64,000 bases of DNA from Labrenzia sp. R4_2 (GCF_017743865.1 NZ_JAGHRJ010000007.1:62001-126000), one strand, 5' to 3'; numbered from the stretch's first letter, positions 1 to 9,361 are shown. The notes: generated by a model from the sequence alone, not told the origin. Numbers and translations are program-made.

Positions 1-832
1 CAGACAGACCGGTCGGGATGATCCAACCGTCAAGGTCGAACACCTGAGCGTCCCAGAGCATTTTCACCGGCTGCTTCTGCTCTTCGATCAGAGCAAAGAG
101 ACGGCCGTTGTAGGTAGAACCGATGACGACTTCGCTGTCAGCCAGAAGCTGCGGGGTTTCCGCACCAGCAGACCACCAGACAACGTTGTCCTTGATGGAA
201 TCAAGCTTGGCGAATGCACGGTCCTGACCTTCTTCTGTCTCCAGAACGTCATAGACGTCTTCCTTGGCAACACCGTCACACAGGAGTGCCCACTCCATGT
301 TGTTGATCGGACGCTTTTCGAGCGACCGCTTACCCGGGAAAGCTTCGAGATCGAACACATCACAGATGTCATCCGGCTCTTTGCCGCCCCAATCGGCAAC
401 GTCAGTGCGATAACCGAAGGTCGTGGAGTAAACGATCTGCGGGATGAAGCACTCGGAGACGAGAAGGTCGCCGAAGTCATCAGATGCAGAGGTGCCGTCC
501 GGTGCCGCCGCAAGGTCGGTGTCCGGATCGATTTCCATTGCTAGGCCTTCGTCGCACAGACGGATGGCGTCAGATGCAACAACGTCAACGAGGTCCCAGG
601 TGATGTTCCCAGCTTCGTTCATCGCGCGCAGCTTGGCAACAGCTTCTGCAGACGACTCGTCCCAAATGACATTCACTTCCGGATGCATTGCTACATAAGG
701 ATCAGCATAAGCAGCCTTTTGGGATGCTTGATAAGCACCGCCCCAGGATACCAGCGTCATGTCTTCCGCAGTTGCTGCGCCACCGGCCATAGCCAGGGCA
801 GTTCCTGCAAGAACCAATGTCTTGAGCTTCAT
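1..832 (-). CDS. Spermidine/putrescine-type ABC transporter substrate-binding protein (3' end cut off by window)
   Basis: The ATG at 830-832 opens a frame that runs off the left edge, so about 277 residues of the N-terminal part are visible. The start carries a clear Sec signal peptide: a basic MKLK start, then a hydrophobic stretch ending in an AxA-type site near residue 22. The mature part begins with a VSWGGAYQ-like segment, which is typical of the PotD/extracellular solute-binding family 1 proteins that capture polyamines or related cations in the periplasm. The gene follows an ATPase of the matching PotA type 82 bases upstream on the same strand, so the two should belong to one importer; the permeases would lie beyond the window. 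Substrate cannot be read from the sequence. The family is fairly sure; polyamine specificity is an inference. Confidence 0.85.
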   Translation of the reverse strand, partial: MKLKTLVLAGTALAMAGGAATAEDMTLVSWGGAYQASQKAAYADPYVAMHPEVNVIWDESSAEAVAKLRAMNEAGNITWDLVDVVASDAIRLCDEGLAMEIDPDTDLAAAPDGTSASDDFGDLLVSECFIPQIVYSTTFGYRTDVADWGGKEPDDICDVFDLEAFPGKRSLEKRPINNMEWALLCDGVAKEDVYDVLETEEGQDRAFAKLDSIKDNVVWWSAGAETPQLLADSEVVIGSTYNGRLFALIEEQKQPVKMLWDAQVFDLDGWIIPTGLS

Positions 833-914
833 GTTTGGTAGCTCCCTCTTTTAGGATTGAACGGTTTTCTTCCGTCGATCTCGCTAGCGGCCGAACACCG
901 GCCGCCCTGCGACT

Positions 915-2009
915 TTAGACAACAGCGTCGAGCGCTTTGCAGTCATTCAACGCCCAGCCCACAGGGACTGTTTCGCCGACATGCAGCTTGCGCTTCTCTC
1001 CGCGGTTGCGAACTTTTACAATGAACTCATCATTGCCAGCCACGTTCATACGAACGCGGATGTGGTCACCCAGATAAATGAGTTCTTCGATCCGGCCATT
1101 GACAATATTGTCCATGCTGTCGTGGGTGTCGAACTCGACACGCTCAGGACGGAGCGACAATGTGGTCTTGTCGCCAACAGAGCTGACATTCACACGGTCG
1201 GCCTTGAGTTGTGTTCCGTCACCAAGCTCCACACGGCACTCTTCGCCCTGAATATCGATGACCTTGCCATTGAGCTTGTTGTTCTCGCCAATGAACTGCG
1301 CCACGAAAGAGTTTTGCGGATCTTCGTAAAGATCATCCGGCGTGGACAGTTGCTGAATGACGCCATCATTGAACACGGCGACGCGGTCCGACATGGTCAA
1401 CGCTTCGGTCTGGTCGTGCGTCACGTAAACAACAGTCACGCCGAGATTTTCATGGATGTGCTTGATCTCGTACTGCATCTGCTCGCGCAACTGCTTGTCA
1501 AGCGCGCCGAGCGGCTCATCCATCAAAACGAGTTCCGGGTCGAACACCAATGCACGGGCAACGGCCACACGCTGTTGCTGACCACCGGACAGTTGTGCTG
1601 GGCGCCGGTTTCCGAAGCTGCCAAGCTCCACCATATCGAGCGCGCGCTGAACCTTCTCTTCCTGCTCCGCTTTGCTGACGTTGCGGACCTGAAGCGGAAA
1701 GGCAAGGTTTTCTGACACTGTCATGTGCGGGAACAAGGCGTAGTTCTGAAAGACCATACCGATCCCGCGCTTGTGCGGCGGGACATTGTTGATCGGCCGA
1801 TCGTTAAGATAGATTTCGCCGTGCGTTGCCGGTTCGAAGCCTGCCAGCATCATCAGGCAGGTGGTTTTGCCAGACCCGGACGGACCAAGCATGGTCAGAA
1901 ATTCGCCCGGCGGGATATCCAGATTGAGATTTTTTACGACAAGGCTTTCGCCGTCATAGCTTTTTTGAACGCTGTCATACTTAACAGCAGCGCCCCGATT
2001 ATTCGCCAT
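915..2009 (-). CDS. PotA-like ABC transporter ATP-binding protein
   Basis: This 364-residue ATPase should energise the importer whose binding protein is encoded just downstream. Walker A (GPSGSGKTT) is at residues 42-50, the ABC signature LSGGQQQR near 140, and Walker B (LVLMDEPLGALD) near 160. A TOBE-type C-terminal region of about 110 residues follows, as in PotA/FbpC/UgpC ATPases. A longer frame starts at 2066, but the ATG at 2007-2009 is preferred because GGGG lies about 7 bases before it and the protein then aligns with normal PotA starts. It is the first gene of a minus-strand operon with the binding protein. No missing catalytic residues were noticed. Polyamine specificity is inferred from family resemblance only. 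Confidence 0.88.
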   Translation of the reverse strand: MANNRGAAVKYDSVQKSYDGESLVVKNLNLDIPPGEFLTMLGPSGSGKTTCLMMLAGFEPATHGEIYLNDRPINNVPPHKRGIGMVFQNYALFPHMTVSENLAFPLQVRNVSKAEQEEKVQRALDMVELGSFGNRRPAQLSGGQQQRVAVARALVFDPELVLMDEPLGALDKQLREQMQYEIKHIHENLGVTVVYVTHDQTEALTMSDRVAVFNDGVIQQLSTPDDLYEDPQNSFVAQFIGENNKLNGKVIDIQGEECRVELGDGTQLKADRVNVSSVGDKTTLSLRPERVEFDTHDSMDNIVNGRIEELIYLGDHIRVRMNVAGNDEFIVKVRNRGEKRKLHVGETVPVGWALNDCKALDAVV

Positions 2010-2524
2010 TTTGTCCCCAAGTCTGGTTTGTTTGTTTTTATCAGCCCCAGCGATTTCCGACCGCACCCCTCCGCGCCGCCTGTCTTCGTTTCAGCTGTGA
2101 GCGGTAGCAAAACAAAAATCAAAGCCCTTTGAAAGGGGGGGCATCAAAAAAAACTAATATTTTTTAATCACATGCTGATTGAATATTTTGCAGCGCGAAA
2201 CAACTTCGGCAGAATTGCTGAGCCAAGCAATGATCAAAAAACACCTTTTGTCCAACTGCATTTCCAGCGATCTAGAACGCTCTAAGAATCCATTAGCGGC
2301 AGAAAGACCAAACGTTTATGAGCGCATTCAAAACATACTAGATCGATTTAAATATGCGGCAATGCACAACAACATTGCCCGTCCCTGTTCCGGCTGCGTG
2401 ATCGTCTTTATTCAGGTGAACTGATGTTCAGCACGGTCAACCCAGCTGATCTCCAGCCTGGGTCTTTCGGCCGCTGACACCCCTGTGCAAGTGTTTGAAA
2501 CTCCGCTAAGTTCAGCCACCACAC
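2010..2524. other. 515-base intergenic region, AT-rich, divergent promoters presumed
   Basis: This stretch separates the minus-strand ABC operon from the plus-strand HTH regulator. It is visibly AT-rich around 2130-2200, with a G7 tract followed by A8. I could not fix a promoter, operator or RNA gene in it. An 81-codon open frame (2179-2424) exists but has no ribosome site or recognisable protein. Confidence 0.4.
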
Positions 2525-3415
2525 ATGGGGATTGAAGTGCCACAAAGCGCCGGACAGCAGCCTGACTATCTGACGACCCGCGAGGTCGCCGACCTGTTGC
2601 GGGTCAAGGAGCGCAAGGTCTATGACCTTGCAGCTGCCGATGAGATCCCCCACCGGCGCATCACGGGCAAACTCCTGTTTCCGGCATCCGAAATCCGCGC
2701 CTGGATCGAAGGGTCTGGATCACTTGTACCGGACGACCGGCCTGCGGTGATCACAGGGTCTCATGATCCGTTGCTCGACTGGGCCATCAGAGATTCCGGC
2801 TGCGGTCTTGCCACGCTGTTCAATGGCAGCCGGGAAGGTCTTGCCTGTTTTGCCGATCACCGTGCTGCCCTGTCCGGCCTGCATATTCCCGAAAAAACAG
2901 GTTGGAACGTCGGCTCAGCCTCCGAACTCGGCGTTACAGACGCGGTACTCATCGGCTGGGCCATCCGCAAACGCGGGCTTTTGGTCTCAAGCGACGCGGC
3001 ACATGACATTCATTCGGTTGCCGATCTCAGAGGCAAGCGCGTTGTGCGCCGTCAACCGGGCGCCGGTGCAGCGGCCCTTTTTTCAAGGCTTCTGGAAGTG
3101 GCCGGATTGAGCGAAGAAGATCTTCAGGCTTCGAGCGGATATGCCTACACCGAGAGTGAGGCGGCAGGGGCTGTTGCCAGCGGGGATGCGGACGCTGCAC
3201 TTGGCGTTGAAGCCATGGCCAAACAGTACAAACTCGGATTTGTCCCGCTAACCGGTGAACACTTTGATCTTTTGATCGACCGGAAGTCCTACTTCACTGA
3301 TCCCGTTCAGCGGCTTTTGAACTTCACCCGGACGCAGCAGTTTCAGGACAAAGCCGCCAATATGGGCGGCTATGACCTCTCTCCGCTCGGCCGCGTCCGC
3401 TGGCTCTCTCCTTGA
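2525..3415 (+). CDS. Excisionase-type HTH regulator fused to periplasmic-binding-like domain
   Basis: This 296-residue one-component regulator has a MerR/excisionase-type helix-turn-helix at about residues 13-62 (the segment beginning LTTREVADLLRVKERKVY). A periplasmic-binding-protein-like domain fills about 85-285. It has no signal peptide, so the binding domain acts in the cytoplasm as an effector sensor. Related proteins are often found near molybdate or tungstate functions, but nothing here proves the ligand. The gene lies 19 bases upstream of the TrmO-type gene and may be co-transcribed with it. No strong Shine-Dalgarno precedes the ATG; a GTG 12 bases downstream is an alternative start. 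Confidence 0.75.
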   Translation: MGIEVPQSAGQQPDYLTTREVADLLRVKERKVYDLAAADEIPHRRITGKLLFPASEIRAWIEGSGSLVPDDRPAVITGSHDPLLDWAIRDSGCGLATLFNGSREGLACFADHRAALSGLHIPEKTGWNVGSASELGVTDAVLIGWAIRKRGLLVSSDAAHDIHSVADLRGKRVVRRQPGAGAAALFSRLLEVAGLSEEDLQASSGYAYTESEAAGAVASGDADAALGVEAMAKQYKLGFVPLTGEHFDLLIDRKSYFTDPVQRLLNFTRTQQFQDKAANMGGYDLSPLGRVRWLSP

Positions 3416-3434
3416 ACGCAACAGACAGATTTTT

Positions 3435-3902
3435 ATGACCGATATTCGCCCTCATGAAGTGTTCGTCCCGACCACGCCGCCCGAAGATGCCCAGCTGCGC
3501 TATATCGGGCGGATCCACACGCCCTGGGTGGAGCGCAAGGAGTGTCCGCGGCGCGGCGATCCAGAAAACGGGCCGGATTGCCGGATCGAGGTGTTTGAAC
3601 CCTGGGTCCCGGCACTGAAAAACATCGAAACCTTTGACAGCATCGAGGTGCTGTACTGGCTTGATCGTGCCCGGCGAGATCTGGTGATCCAGAACCCGGC
3701 ACATACCGGAGATGTTCGTGGTACCTTTGCGTTGCGCTCGCCCAACCGGCCCAACCCCATTGGCACCTCTCTGGTCAAACTGATCTCCGTCAACGGTCCC
3801 CTTTTGACCGTACGCGGACTCGACTGCCTCAATGGCACCCCTCTGATCGATTTGAAACCTGATCGGTGCGCCTTCACGGACAAACCGCGGTCAGGCGCGT
3901 AG
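3435..3902 (+). CDS. trmO: TrmO/TsaA-type tRNA (m6t6A37) methyltransferase
   Basis: The product is 155 residues. It carries the family hallmark SPNRPNPIGTS at about 101-111, part of the SAM-binding beta-barrel domain, and an early YIGRIHTPW segment typical of the start of the fold. Family members N6-methylate t6A at position 37 of threonine tRNAs. The open frame extends upstream to 3372, overlapping the previous gene, but the ATG at 3435 places the protein start just before the conserved domain, so I prefer it. Its small size agrees with the short bacterial form lacking long C-terminal extensions. Archaeal and bacterial homologues vary in activity, so function is by family only. Confidence 0.8.
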   Translation: MTDIRPHEVFVPTTPPEDAQLRYIGRIHTPWVERKECPRRGDPENGPDCRIEVFEPWVPALKNIETFDSIEVLYWLDRARRDLVIQNPAHTGDVRGTFALRSPNRPNPIGTSLVKLISVNGPLLTVRGLDCLNGTPLIDLKPDRCAFTDKPRSGA

Positions 3903-3990
3903 TTCAAACGCGCTTACCCCGTTGGGTGGCTTGACAGACGTTCGTCAAGATTGCCAATGCTTGTCGCAACAATCATACGGGAGAAGCTCA

Positions 3991-6102
3991 ATGGATACGC
4001 CGGTGCAATCCGCAGCCAGCAAAGGGAACGACGTGGTTTCCGTCGAAAAACACGGCAATGTCGCGCTTGTCGCGCTCAACAATCCTCCGGTCAACGCGGC
4101 ATCTCAAGCCTTGCGTCAGGGCATCCATCAAGCTGTTTCAGACCTGCAAGAAAATCCCGGGATCAAGGCCATTGGCCTCTACGGTGAAGGCAGAACGTTC
4201 ATTGCAGGCGCGGATATCCGCGAATTTGGCAAACCGCCACAAGACCCGTGGTTGCCGGACCTATGCAATTTCCTTGAAAACTCGGAAACACCCATCGTGT
4301 GCATCATTCATGGCACGGCTCTCGGCGGCGGCCTGGAAGTTGCCATGAGCTGCCATGCGCGCATTGCAGTTCCCAGCGCCAAGGTCGGGCTGCCGGAAGT
4401 CACCCTTGGCATTCTGCCGGGTGCAGGCGGCACACAACGCGCACCGCGCCTTGCCGGCGTTGCTGCTTCTTTGGACATGATTACCAGTGGCAAGCCGATT
4501 TCGGCGCAAAAGGCGCTGAAGTCCGGGCTGGTCGATGCGGTCGAAGAGGGCGCGCCACGTGACCTTGCGCTCAAGGCTGCGCAAGCGCTTGCAGACGGCA
4601 CCTTGAGCCATCGCAAGACGGGCGAACTGAAGACAGCCGCCGATCCGGACGCCATAGAGGCCTACCGGCAGAAACTGCAAAAGGCACAACCGTTGTTGTT
4701 CTCGCCGCACAAGTGCGTGGAGGCGGTTGAAGCCAGCACACTGCCGCTGATCGATGGCCTAAAAAAAGAGCGCAGCCTGTTTCAGGACTGCATGGAAAGC
4801 CCGCAGCGCGCCGGTCTGATCCATGCCTTCTTTGCCGAGCGGGCTGTGTCAAAAATCCCGGAAGCCAACGAAACACCCCGCCAGATTGCAAAAATCGGAG
4901 TGATCGGTGGTGGCACCATGGGCTCCGGCATTGCGACCGCGTGCCTCCTGGCCGGGTTCAATGTTACCCTGACCGAACGCGACCAGGGCGGACTCGACCG
5001 GGGCCTGGCGACAATTGCCAAAAACCTTGAAGGCGCCGTTAAACGCGGCAAACTCGCGGCCGACAAACGAGATCAGATCCTCTCCGGCAATCTGTCCTCC
5101 GCGGTCGAATTGGGTGCCCTGTCAGAAGCCGATCTCATCATTGAGGCCGTGTTCGAAGAGATGGATGTGAAGCGCAGCATCTTCACCGAGCTCGACAAGG
5201 TGGCAAAGCCCGGCGCGGTGCTTGCCTCCAACACCTCCTATCTCGACATCAACGAAATCGCTTCCGTGACAAGCCGTCCGCAGGACGTAATTGGCCTGCA
5301 TTTCTTCTCGCCGGCCCATGTCATGCGGCTTCTGGAAGTGGTCGTCGCCGACAAGACCGCGCCAGACGCTGTGGCGACCGGCTTTGCCCTTGCCAAAAAA
5401 CTGAAAAAAGTCGCTGTCCGGGCCGGCGTCTGCGACGGCTTCATCGGCAACCGTATTCTCTCCTTCTACAAGAAGGCTGCGGATTACATGATGATGGACG
5501 GTGCTTCTCCAGAAGAAGTCGATACGGCCATGACCGATTTCGGGTTCGCTATGGGCCCTTATCAGGTTTACGACCTCGCCGGTCTCGATATCAGCTGGGC
5601 GACCAACAAGCGCCGCGCGGCCACCCGCCCGGCGGAGGAACGCTACGTCCCGATCATCGACCGGATTTGCGAACAGGGCTGGTTTGGCCGGAAAACCGGC
5701 AGCGGCTTTTACATCTACGATGAGACGGGTGCCCGCCCGAACCCGGATGCCCTCAAAATCATTGATGAAGAACGGGCCAAGGCCGGGATCACACCGCGCA
5801 AATTCACGGCAGAAGAGATCGTCAGCCGGTTCATGACCGCGATGATTTCCGAGGCAATCCGCGTTCTTGAGGACGGCATCGCGCTCCGGCCAATCGACAT
5901 CGATGCGGTTTATCTCTTCGGCTACGGCTTCCCACGGTTCCGTGGCGGACCGATGCACACAGCAGACCAAATCGGCGCAGCGGAACTCGTCAAGCGCATC
6001 GAAGCCTTTGCTGAGGAAGACAGCTACTACTGGCAGGTTCCGGCTCTCCTGCGCCAGATGGCCGCGACCGGTGGAACGTTTGCTGAAAGGAACAACGGCT
6101 GA
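3991..6102 (+). CDS. Bifunctional enoyl-CoA hydratase / 3-hydroxyacyl-CoA dehydrogenase (FadJ/FadB-like)
   Basis: This 703-residue protein has an N-terminal crotonase domain (about 20-200) with the oxyanion segment GTALGGGLEVA and the catalytic-glutamate segment LPEVTLGILPGAGG. A Rossmann domain follows from about 300 (VIGGGTMGSGIA), with the dehydrogenase signature LHFFSPAHVMRLLEVV near 435 and two C-terminal 3-hydroxyacyl-CoA dehydrogenase domains. Together they hydrate 2-enoyl-CoA and oxidise the 3-hydroxy product with NAD in beta-oxidation. The ATG at 3991 is chosen over the frame opening at 3922 because GGGAG lies about 8 bases before it. No thiolase partner is adjacent. It lies next to, but on the opposite strand from, the acyl-CoA operon at 6302-13314 and could finish that pathway's products. 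Confidence 0.92.
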   Translation: MDTPVQSAASKGNDVVSVEKHGNVALVALNNPPVNAASQALRQGIHQAVSDLQENPGIKAIGLYGEGRTFIAGADIREFGKPPQDPWLPDLCNFLENSETPIVCIIHGTALGGGLEVAMSCHARIAVPSAKVGLPEVTLGILPGAGGTQRAPRLAGVAASLDMITSGKPISAQKALKSGLVDAVEEGAPRDLALKAAQALADGTLSHRKTGELKTAADPDAIEAYRQKLQKAQPLLFSPHKCVEAVEASTLPLIDGLKKERSLFQDCMESPQRAGLIHAFFAERAVSKIPEANETPRQIAKIGVIGGGTMGSGIATACLLAGFNVTLTERDQGGLDRGLATIAKNLEGAVKRGKLAADKRDQILSGNLSSAVELGALSEADLIIEAVFEEMDVKRSIFTELDKVAKPGAVLASNTSYLDINEIASVTSRPQDVIGLHFFSPAHVMRLLEVVVADKTAPDAVATGFALAKKLKKVAVRAGVCDGFIGNRILSFYKKAADYMMMDGASPEEVDTAMTDFGFAMGPYQVYDLAGLDISWATNKRRAATRPAEERYVPIIDRICEQGWFGRKTGSGFYIYDETGARPNPDALKIIDEERAKAGITPRKFTAEEIVSRFMTAMISEAIRVLEDGIALRPIDIDAVYLFGYGFPRFRGGPMHTADQIGAAELVKRIEAFAEEDSYYWQVPALLRQMAATGGTFAERNNG

Positions 6103-6151
6103 GTTTCATACGTCTGAACCGGCTGGAACTGACCTGTCATCGTGAACATTT

Positions 6152-6274
6152 GTCATCCCGGGCGAAGCGCAAGCTGAGACCCGGGATCCAATCGTTCGCA
6201 GAGCCGCCGGAAAATTGCTCGAAATCTGCGGCGAGCTGAAATGAGAGTAGATCCCGGATCACGTCCGGGATGAC
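6152..6274. repeat. Intergenic inverted-repeat (REP/MITE-like) element, 123 bp
   Basis: The element begins GTCATCCCGG (6152-6161) and ends CCGGGATGAC (6265-6274), a perfect 10-bp terminal inverted repeat. Internal GACCCGGGATCC and GATCCCGGATC segments can pair further. This vocabulary matches dispersed intergenic repeats common in Rhizobiales genomes (from memory). It lies between convergent genes, where it may also act as a terminator. Only one copy was noticed in this window. Confidence 0.7.
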
Positions 6275-6301
6275 CATCAAGGAAAGGCTGGTCTTGATAA
6301 T

Positions 6302-7090
6302 TCACACTGCGGTCAAGCCGCCATCGACGGGGATGGCCTGACCGTGGACGGCCGTGTTGTGCGGGTCTGCGAGCCACAGCACGGCCGAGATGACTTCGTC
6401 AGATCGAATGACACGGCCCATCGGGCTCCGTTTTGTGAAGGCCGCATCGATCTCGCTGGCCGGCCTGTTCTGGCTTTCCGCCAAGGCTTCGGAAAAGCTC
6501 AGGTACATCGACGTTTGCGCAAAGGACGGGCAGACCGCGTTGATCCTGACGCCGCTGCGCCCCGTCTCGTCGGCAGCCGAGCGCGTCAATCCGACGACGG
6601 CGTGTTTTGAAGCCGCATAGGCCGACAACATGCCGGCCCCAACAAGCCCGGCGGCTGAGGCCATGTTGACGATGGCACCGCGCCCGGCCTTGGCCATCAC
6701 CGGGATCTGATATTTCATGCCCAAAAAGACACCGCGCACATTCACCGCAAACATCCGGTCGAGATCCTCAACCGCGAGCTGCGTCAACGGTTTGAGATCG
6801 TGACAAATACCGGCGTTGTTGAGCGCAATATCAAGGGAGCCGAAGCGCTCCAGTATTTGATCAATATGCGCTTTGGTCTCGTTTTCATTGCCGACATCAT
6901 AGGCATCACCCCAGACATTTGCGCCCGAATCCTGAAGCTCGGCACGGATGCGTTCCAGCCCGCTCTCATTCCGGTCCGACAGAGCCAACCGCGCATCGAG
7001 CGCTGCAAATTTGCGGGCAGCTTCGGCACCAAAGCCACCGGCGGCCCCGGTGATCATGACCGTTTGGCCTGCAAAACGCTGATCAGCCAT
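6302..7090 (-). CDS. Short-chain dehydrogenase/reductase (last gene of acyl-CoA operon)
   Basis: A 262-residue classical SDR, presumably NAD(P)-dependent. The cofactor motif TGAAGGFG sits near residue 13, the NNAG segment near 90, and the catalytic YAASK near 155. The preferred start is the ATG at 7088-7090, which overlaps the stop of the preceding kinase gene as ATGGCTGA, indicating translational coupling. It is the distal gene of a seven-gene minus-strand operon. By analogy with LvaD of the levulinate pathway it could interconvert a keto- and hydroxyacyl-CoA, but SDR substrates cannot be read from motifs, and a second SDR lies in the same operon. Confidence 0.85.
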   Translation of the reverse strand: MADQRFAGQTVMITGAAGGFGAEAARKFAALDARLALSDRNESGLERIRAELQDSGANVWGDAYDVGNENETKAHIDQILERFGSLDIALNNAGICHDLKPLTQLAVEDLDRMFAVNVRGVFLGMKYQIPVMAKAGRGAIVNMASAAGLVGAGMLSAYAASKHAVVGLTRSAADETGRSGVRINAVCPSFAQTSMYLSFSEALAESQNRPASEIDAAFTKRSPMGRVIRSDEVISAVLWLADPHNTAVHGQAIPVDGGLTAV

Positions 7091-8108
7091 GCTGGATAGC
7101 CTCCAGGCCGCCCTTGGCAAAACCCGGGACCGCCTTGCCGAGCCTCAGGCCCTGCTCCGGGTTTGAGGCATTGCCGTCAAGCGCACGCTTTTTGACGCCT
7201 TGCAGGATCGCGCCCATCCGGAAGAAGCAGAACGCCAGATAAAAACCGAAATCCGGAATGCCGGAGATCCCCATACGCTTACAATAGGCCTCCACAAAAG
7301 CTTGATCCTCGGGAATGCCGAGCATTTTGCGATCAACACCGGCAAGACCCCGGCCTTCGGCTCCCGGCGGGCAGCGCCATTGCATGATAAGGGCTGCGAG
7401 ATCCGCAAAGGGATGGCCGAGTGTCGACAGTTCCCAGTCGAGCACCGCGACACACTCCGGACTATCTTTCGCGAACAGCATGTTGTCGATCCGGTAATCG
7501 CCGTGCACCAGCGTGCGCCGGCCATCGTCTTCCGGAATGTTCTGGTCAAGCCATGCAATCAGCTCGTCCATGTCCGCAATCGTCCTGGTTTCGCTCGCCC
7601 TGTACTGTTTGGTCCAGCGATCGATCTGGCGGCGGTAGTAGTTCCCCGCCGGGCCATAATCGGCCAGGCCAGCCGCCTCCAGATCCACGGAGTGGATGGC
7701 AGCGAGCACGCGGTTCATTTCGTCGTAAATTGCCGACCGGGTGGCCGTATCGACGCCCGGAACCCGGGGATCATCAAAGTTACGCCCTTCGACCAGATCC
7801 ATGATGTAAAAGGCCGAGCCAATCACATCATCGTCCTCCCACAAAACATGCATCCGGGCGACCGGAACATCCGTTGCTGCGAGGGCCTTTTGAACCCGGA
7901 ACTCCCGGTCAACGGCGTGGGCGGATTTCAAAAGCACACCCGGCGGCTTTCGCCGCAACACATACGCGCCGGAGGGCGCGGAGAGCCGGAACGTCGGGTT
8001 CGATTGACCGCGGTTGAACTTTTCTGCCGTCAACGGCCCTTTGAACCCCGGCAGGTTTTGCTCCAGCCAGGATGCCAGTCGCTCAAGATCCAGTGCCGCA
8101 GTGGTCAT
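7083..8108 (-). CDS. APH-family phosphotransferase (ACAD10/11-kinase or LvaA-like)
   Basis: A 341-residue kinase-fold protein with the catalytic-loop motif HGDYRIDN near residue 200 and the metal-binding DWE near 220, followed by LGHPFADLA. This is the aminoglycoside-phosphotransferase branch fused to or encoded beside acyl-CoA dehydrogenases. In mammalian ACAD10/11 and bacterial LvaA the branch phosphorylates 4-hydroxyacyl-CoA so that the gamma oxygen can be eliminated. The acyl-CoA dehydrogenase gene lies 10 bases upstream. The ATG at 8106-8108 is chosen because GAGGTT precedes it by about 7 bases; an upstream start at 8195 would overlap the neighbour. The 4-hydroxy-acid role is inferred from context, not proven. 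Confidence 0.82.
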   Translation of the reverse strand: MTTAALDLERLASWLEQNLPGFKGPLTAEKFNRGQSNPTFRLSAPSGAYVLRRKPPGVLLKSAHAVDREFRVQKALAATDVPVARMHVLWEDDDVIGSAFYIMDLVEGRNFDDPRVPGVDTATRSAIYDEMNRVLAAIHSVDLEAAGLADYGPAGNYYRRQIDRWTKQYRASETRTIADMDELIAWLDQNIPEDDGRRTLVHGDYRIDNMLFAKDSPECVAVLDWELSTLGHPFADLAALIMQWRCPPGAEGRGLAGVDRKMLGIPEDQAFVEAYCKRMGISGIPDFGFYLAFCFFRMGAILQGVKKRALDGNASNPEQGLRLGKAVPGFAKGGLEAIQHG

Positions 8109-8118
8109 TAAACGAACC

Positions 8119-9351
8119 TCACCCAGCGTTGGTGTATTTGCGAAGCTCAACCCGGGCGACCTGGCGCCGGTGGACCGCGTCCGGCCCGTCGGCAAAACGC
8201 AGGGTCCTCAAATGCGCCCACATGCTGGCCAGCGGGAAGTCCTGACTGATCCCGGCGGCCCCATGGACCTGCATTGCTTCGTCGACCACTTTCAGCGCCA
8301 TCAGCGGTGCGATGACCTTGATCTTGCTGATCCATGGCTGGGCTGCACGGGTGCCTTGCGTGTCCATCATCCAGGCTGCTTTCAGGCAGAGCAGGCGCGC
8401 CATCTCGATTTCCATACGCGCATTGGCGATGATGTCGTGATTGGCCCCGAGATCTGCGAGTTTTTTGCCAAAAGCTTCCCGGCTCAGAGCCCGCTTGCAC
8501 AGGAGTTCGAGCGCCCGCTCGGCCTGACCGATCGCCCGCATACAGTGGTGGATCCGGCCTGGGCCAAGACGTCCTTGCGCCACTTCAAAACCGCGGCCTT
8601 GCCCAAGTACGAGATCAGCTTCCGGAACGCGCACATTGGTGAAGCGGATGTGCATATGGCCGTGCGGTGCATCATCAGTATTAAAGACATGCATCGGCCG
8701 TAGGACTTCCAGTCCATCCGCATCGGCCGGGATCAGAAACATGGAATGGCGGCTGTGCTTATGCGCGTCCGGATCGGTGCGCGCCATCACGATGTAAAGC
8801 TTGCATCGGCTGTCACCGGCCCCGCTCGCCCACCATTTCTCACCGTTGAGCACCCATTCATCGCCGTCTTTCACGGCAGACAAAGCAATGTTGGTGGCGT
8901 CGGACGAGGCTTCGTCCGGCTCGGTCATCAGATAGGCGGAGCGGATATCGCCGTTCAAAAGCGGTTTCAACCAACGGTCTTTGTGTGCCTGCGTACCGTA
9001 GCGCTCCAGAACCTCCATGTTTCCGGTATCCGGAGCATTACAGTTGAAGACTTCCGCTGCGATGCCGACCTTGCCCATTTCCTCGGCAAGATAGGCGTAT
9101 TCCACGGTGGTCAGGCCAAAACCGCGCTCGCTGTCGGTCAGCCAGAAATTCCAGAGCCCGCGTTCCTTGGCCTTGGCCTTCAACCCTTCCAGAATTTCGA
9201 TCTGCCGGTCGGTGTGCAAGAACCGGTCGCCAGAGGGATGTTTGCCGACTTCCTCATGGTATTCGGCATCCAGCGGTGCGATTTCGGTTTCCACCATGCG
9301 GCGCACCTGCTCGATCAGCGGGCGCACCCGGTCCGTTACTCCAAGATCCAT
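8119..9351 (-). CDS. Acyl-CoA dehydrogenase (ACAD10/11- or LvaC-like)
   Basis: This 410-residue flavoprotein has the normal full length and layout of an acyl-CoA dehydrogenase: helical N-terminal domain, central beta domain with LMTEPDEASSDATN and EKWWASGAGD segments, and a helical C-terminal domain ending MQVHGAAGISQDFPLA. Those features resemble the ACAD10/11 group, which removes a phosphate from 4-phosphoacyl-CoA. The gene is immediately upstream of the APH-type kinase, which matches the pairing, or fusion, seen in that group. Simple alpha,beta-desaturation of a straight- or branched-chain acyl-CoA remains the alternative. Confidence 0.88.
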   Translation of the reverse strand: MDLGVTDRVRPLIEQVRRMVETEIAPLDAEYHEEVGKHPSGDRFLHTDRQIEILEGLKAKAKERGLWNFWLTDSERGFGLTTVEYAYLAEEMGKVGIAAEVFNCNAPDTGNMEVLERYGTQAHKDRWLKPLLNGDIRSAYLMTEPDEASSDATNIALSAVKDGDEWVLNGEKWWASGAGDSRCKLYIVMARTDPDAHKHSRHSMFLIPADADGLEVLRPMHVFNTDDAPHGHMHIRFTNVRVPEADLVLGQGRGFEVAQGRLGPGRIHHCMRAIGQAERALELLCKRALSREAFGKKLADLGANHDIIANARMEIEMARLLCLKAAWMMDTQGTRAAQPWISKIKVIAPLMALKVVDEAMQVHGAAGISQDFPLASMWAHLRTLRFADGPDAVHRRQVARVELRKYTNAG

Positions 9352-9361
9352 AACCTATCCC

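Noticed and set aside
2179..2424. 81-codon open frame in the 2010-2524 gap
   Set aside because: No ribosome site, no recognisable protein and AT-rich, non-coding looking composition.
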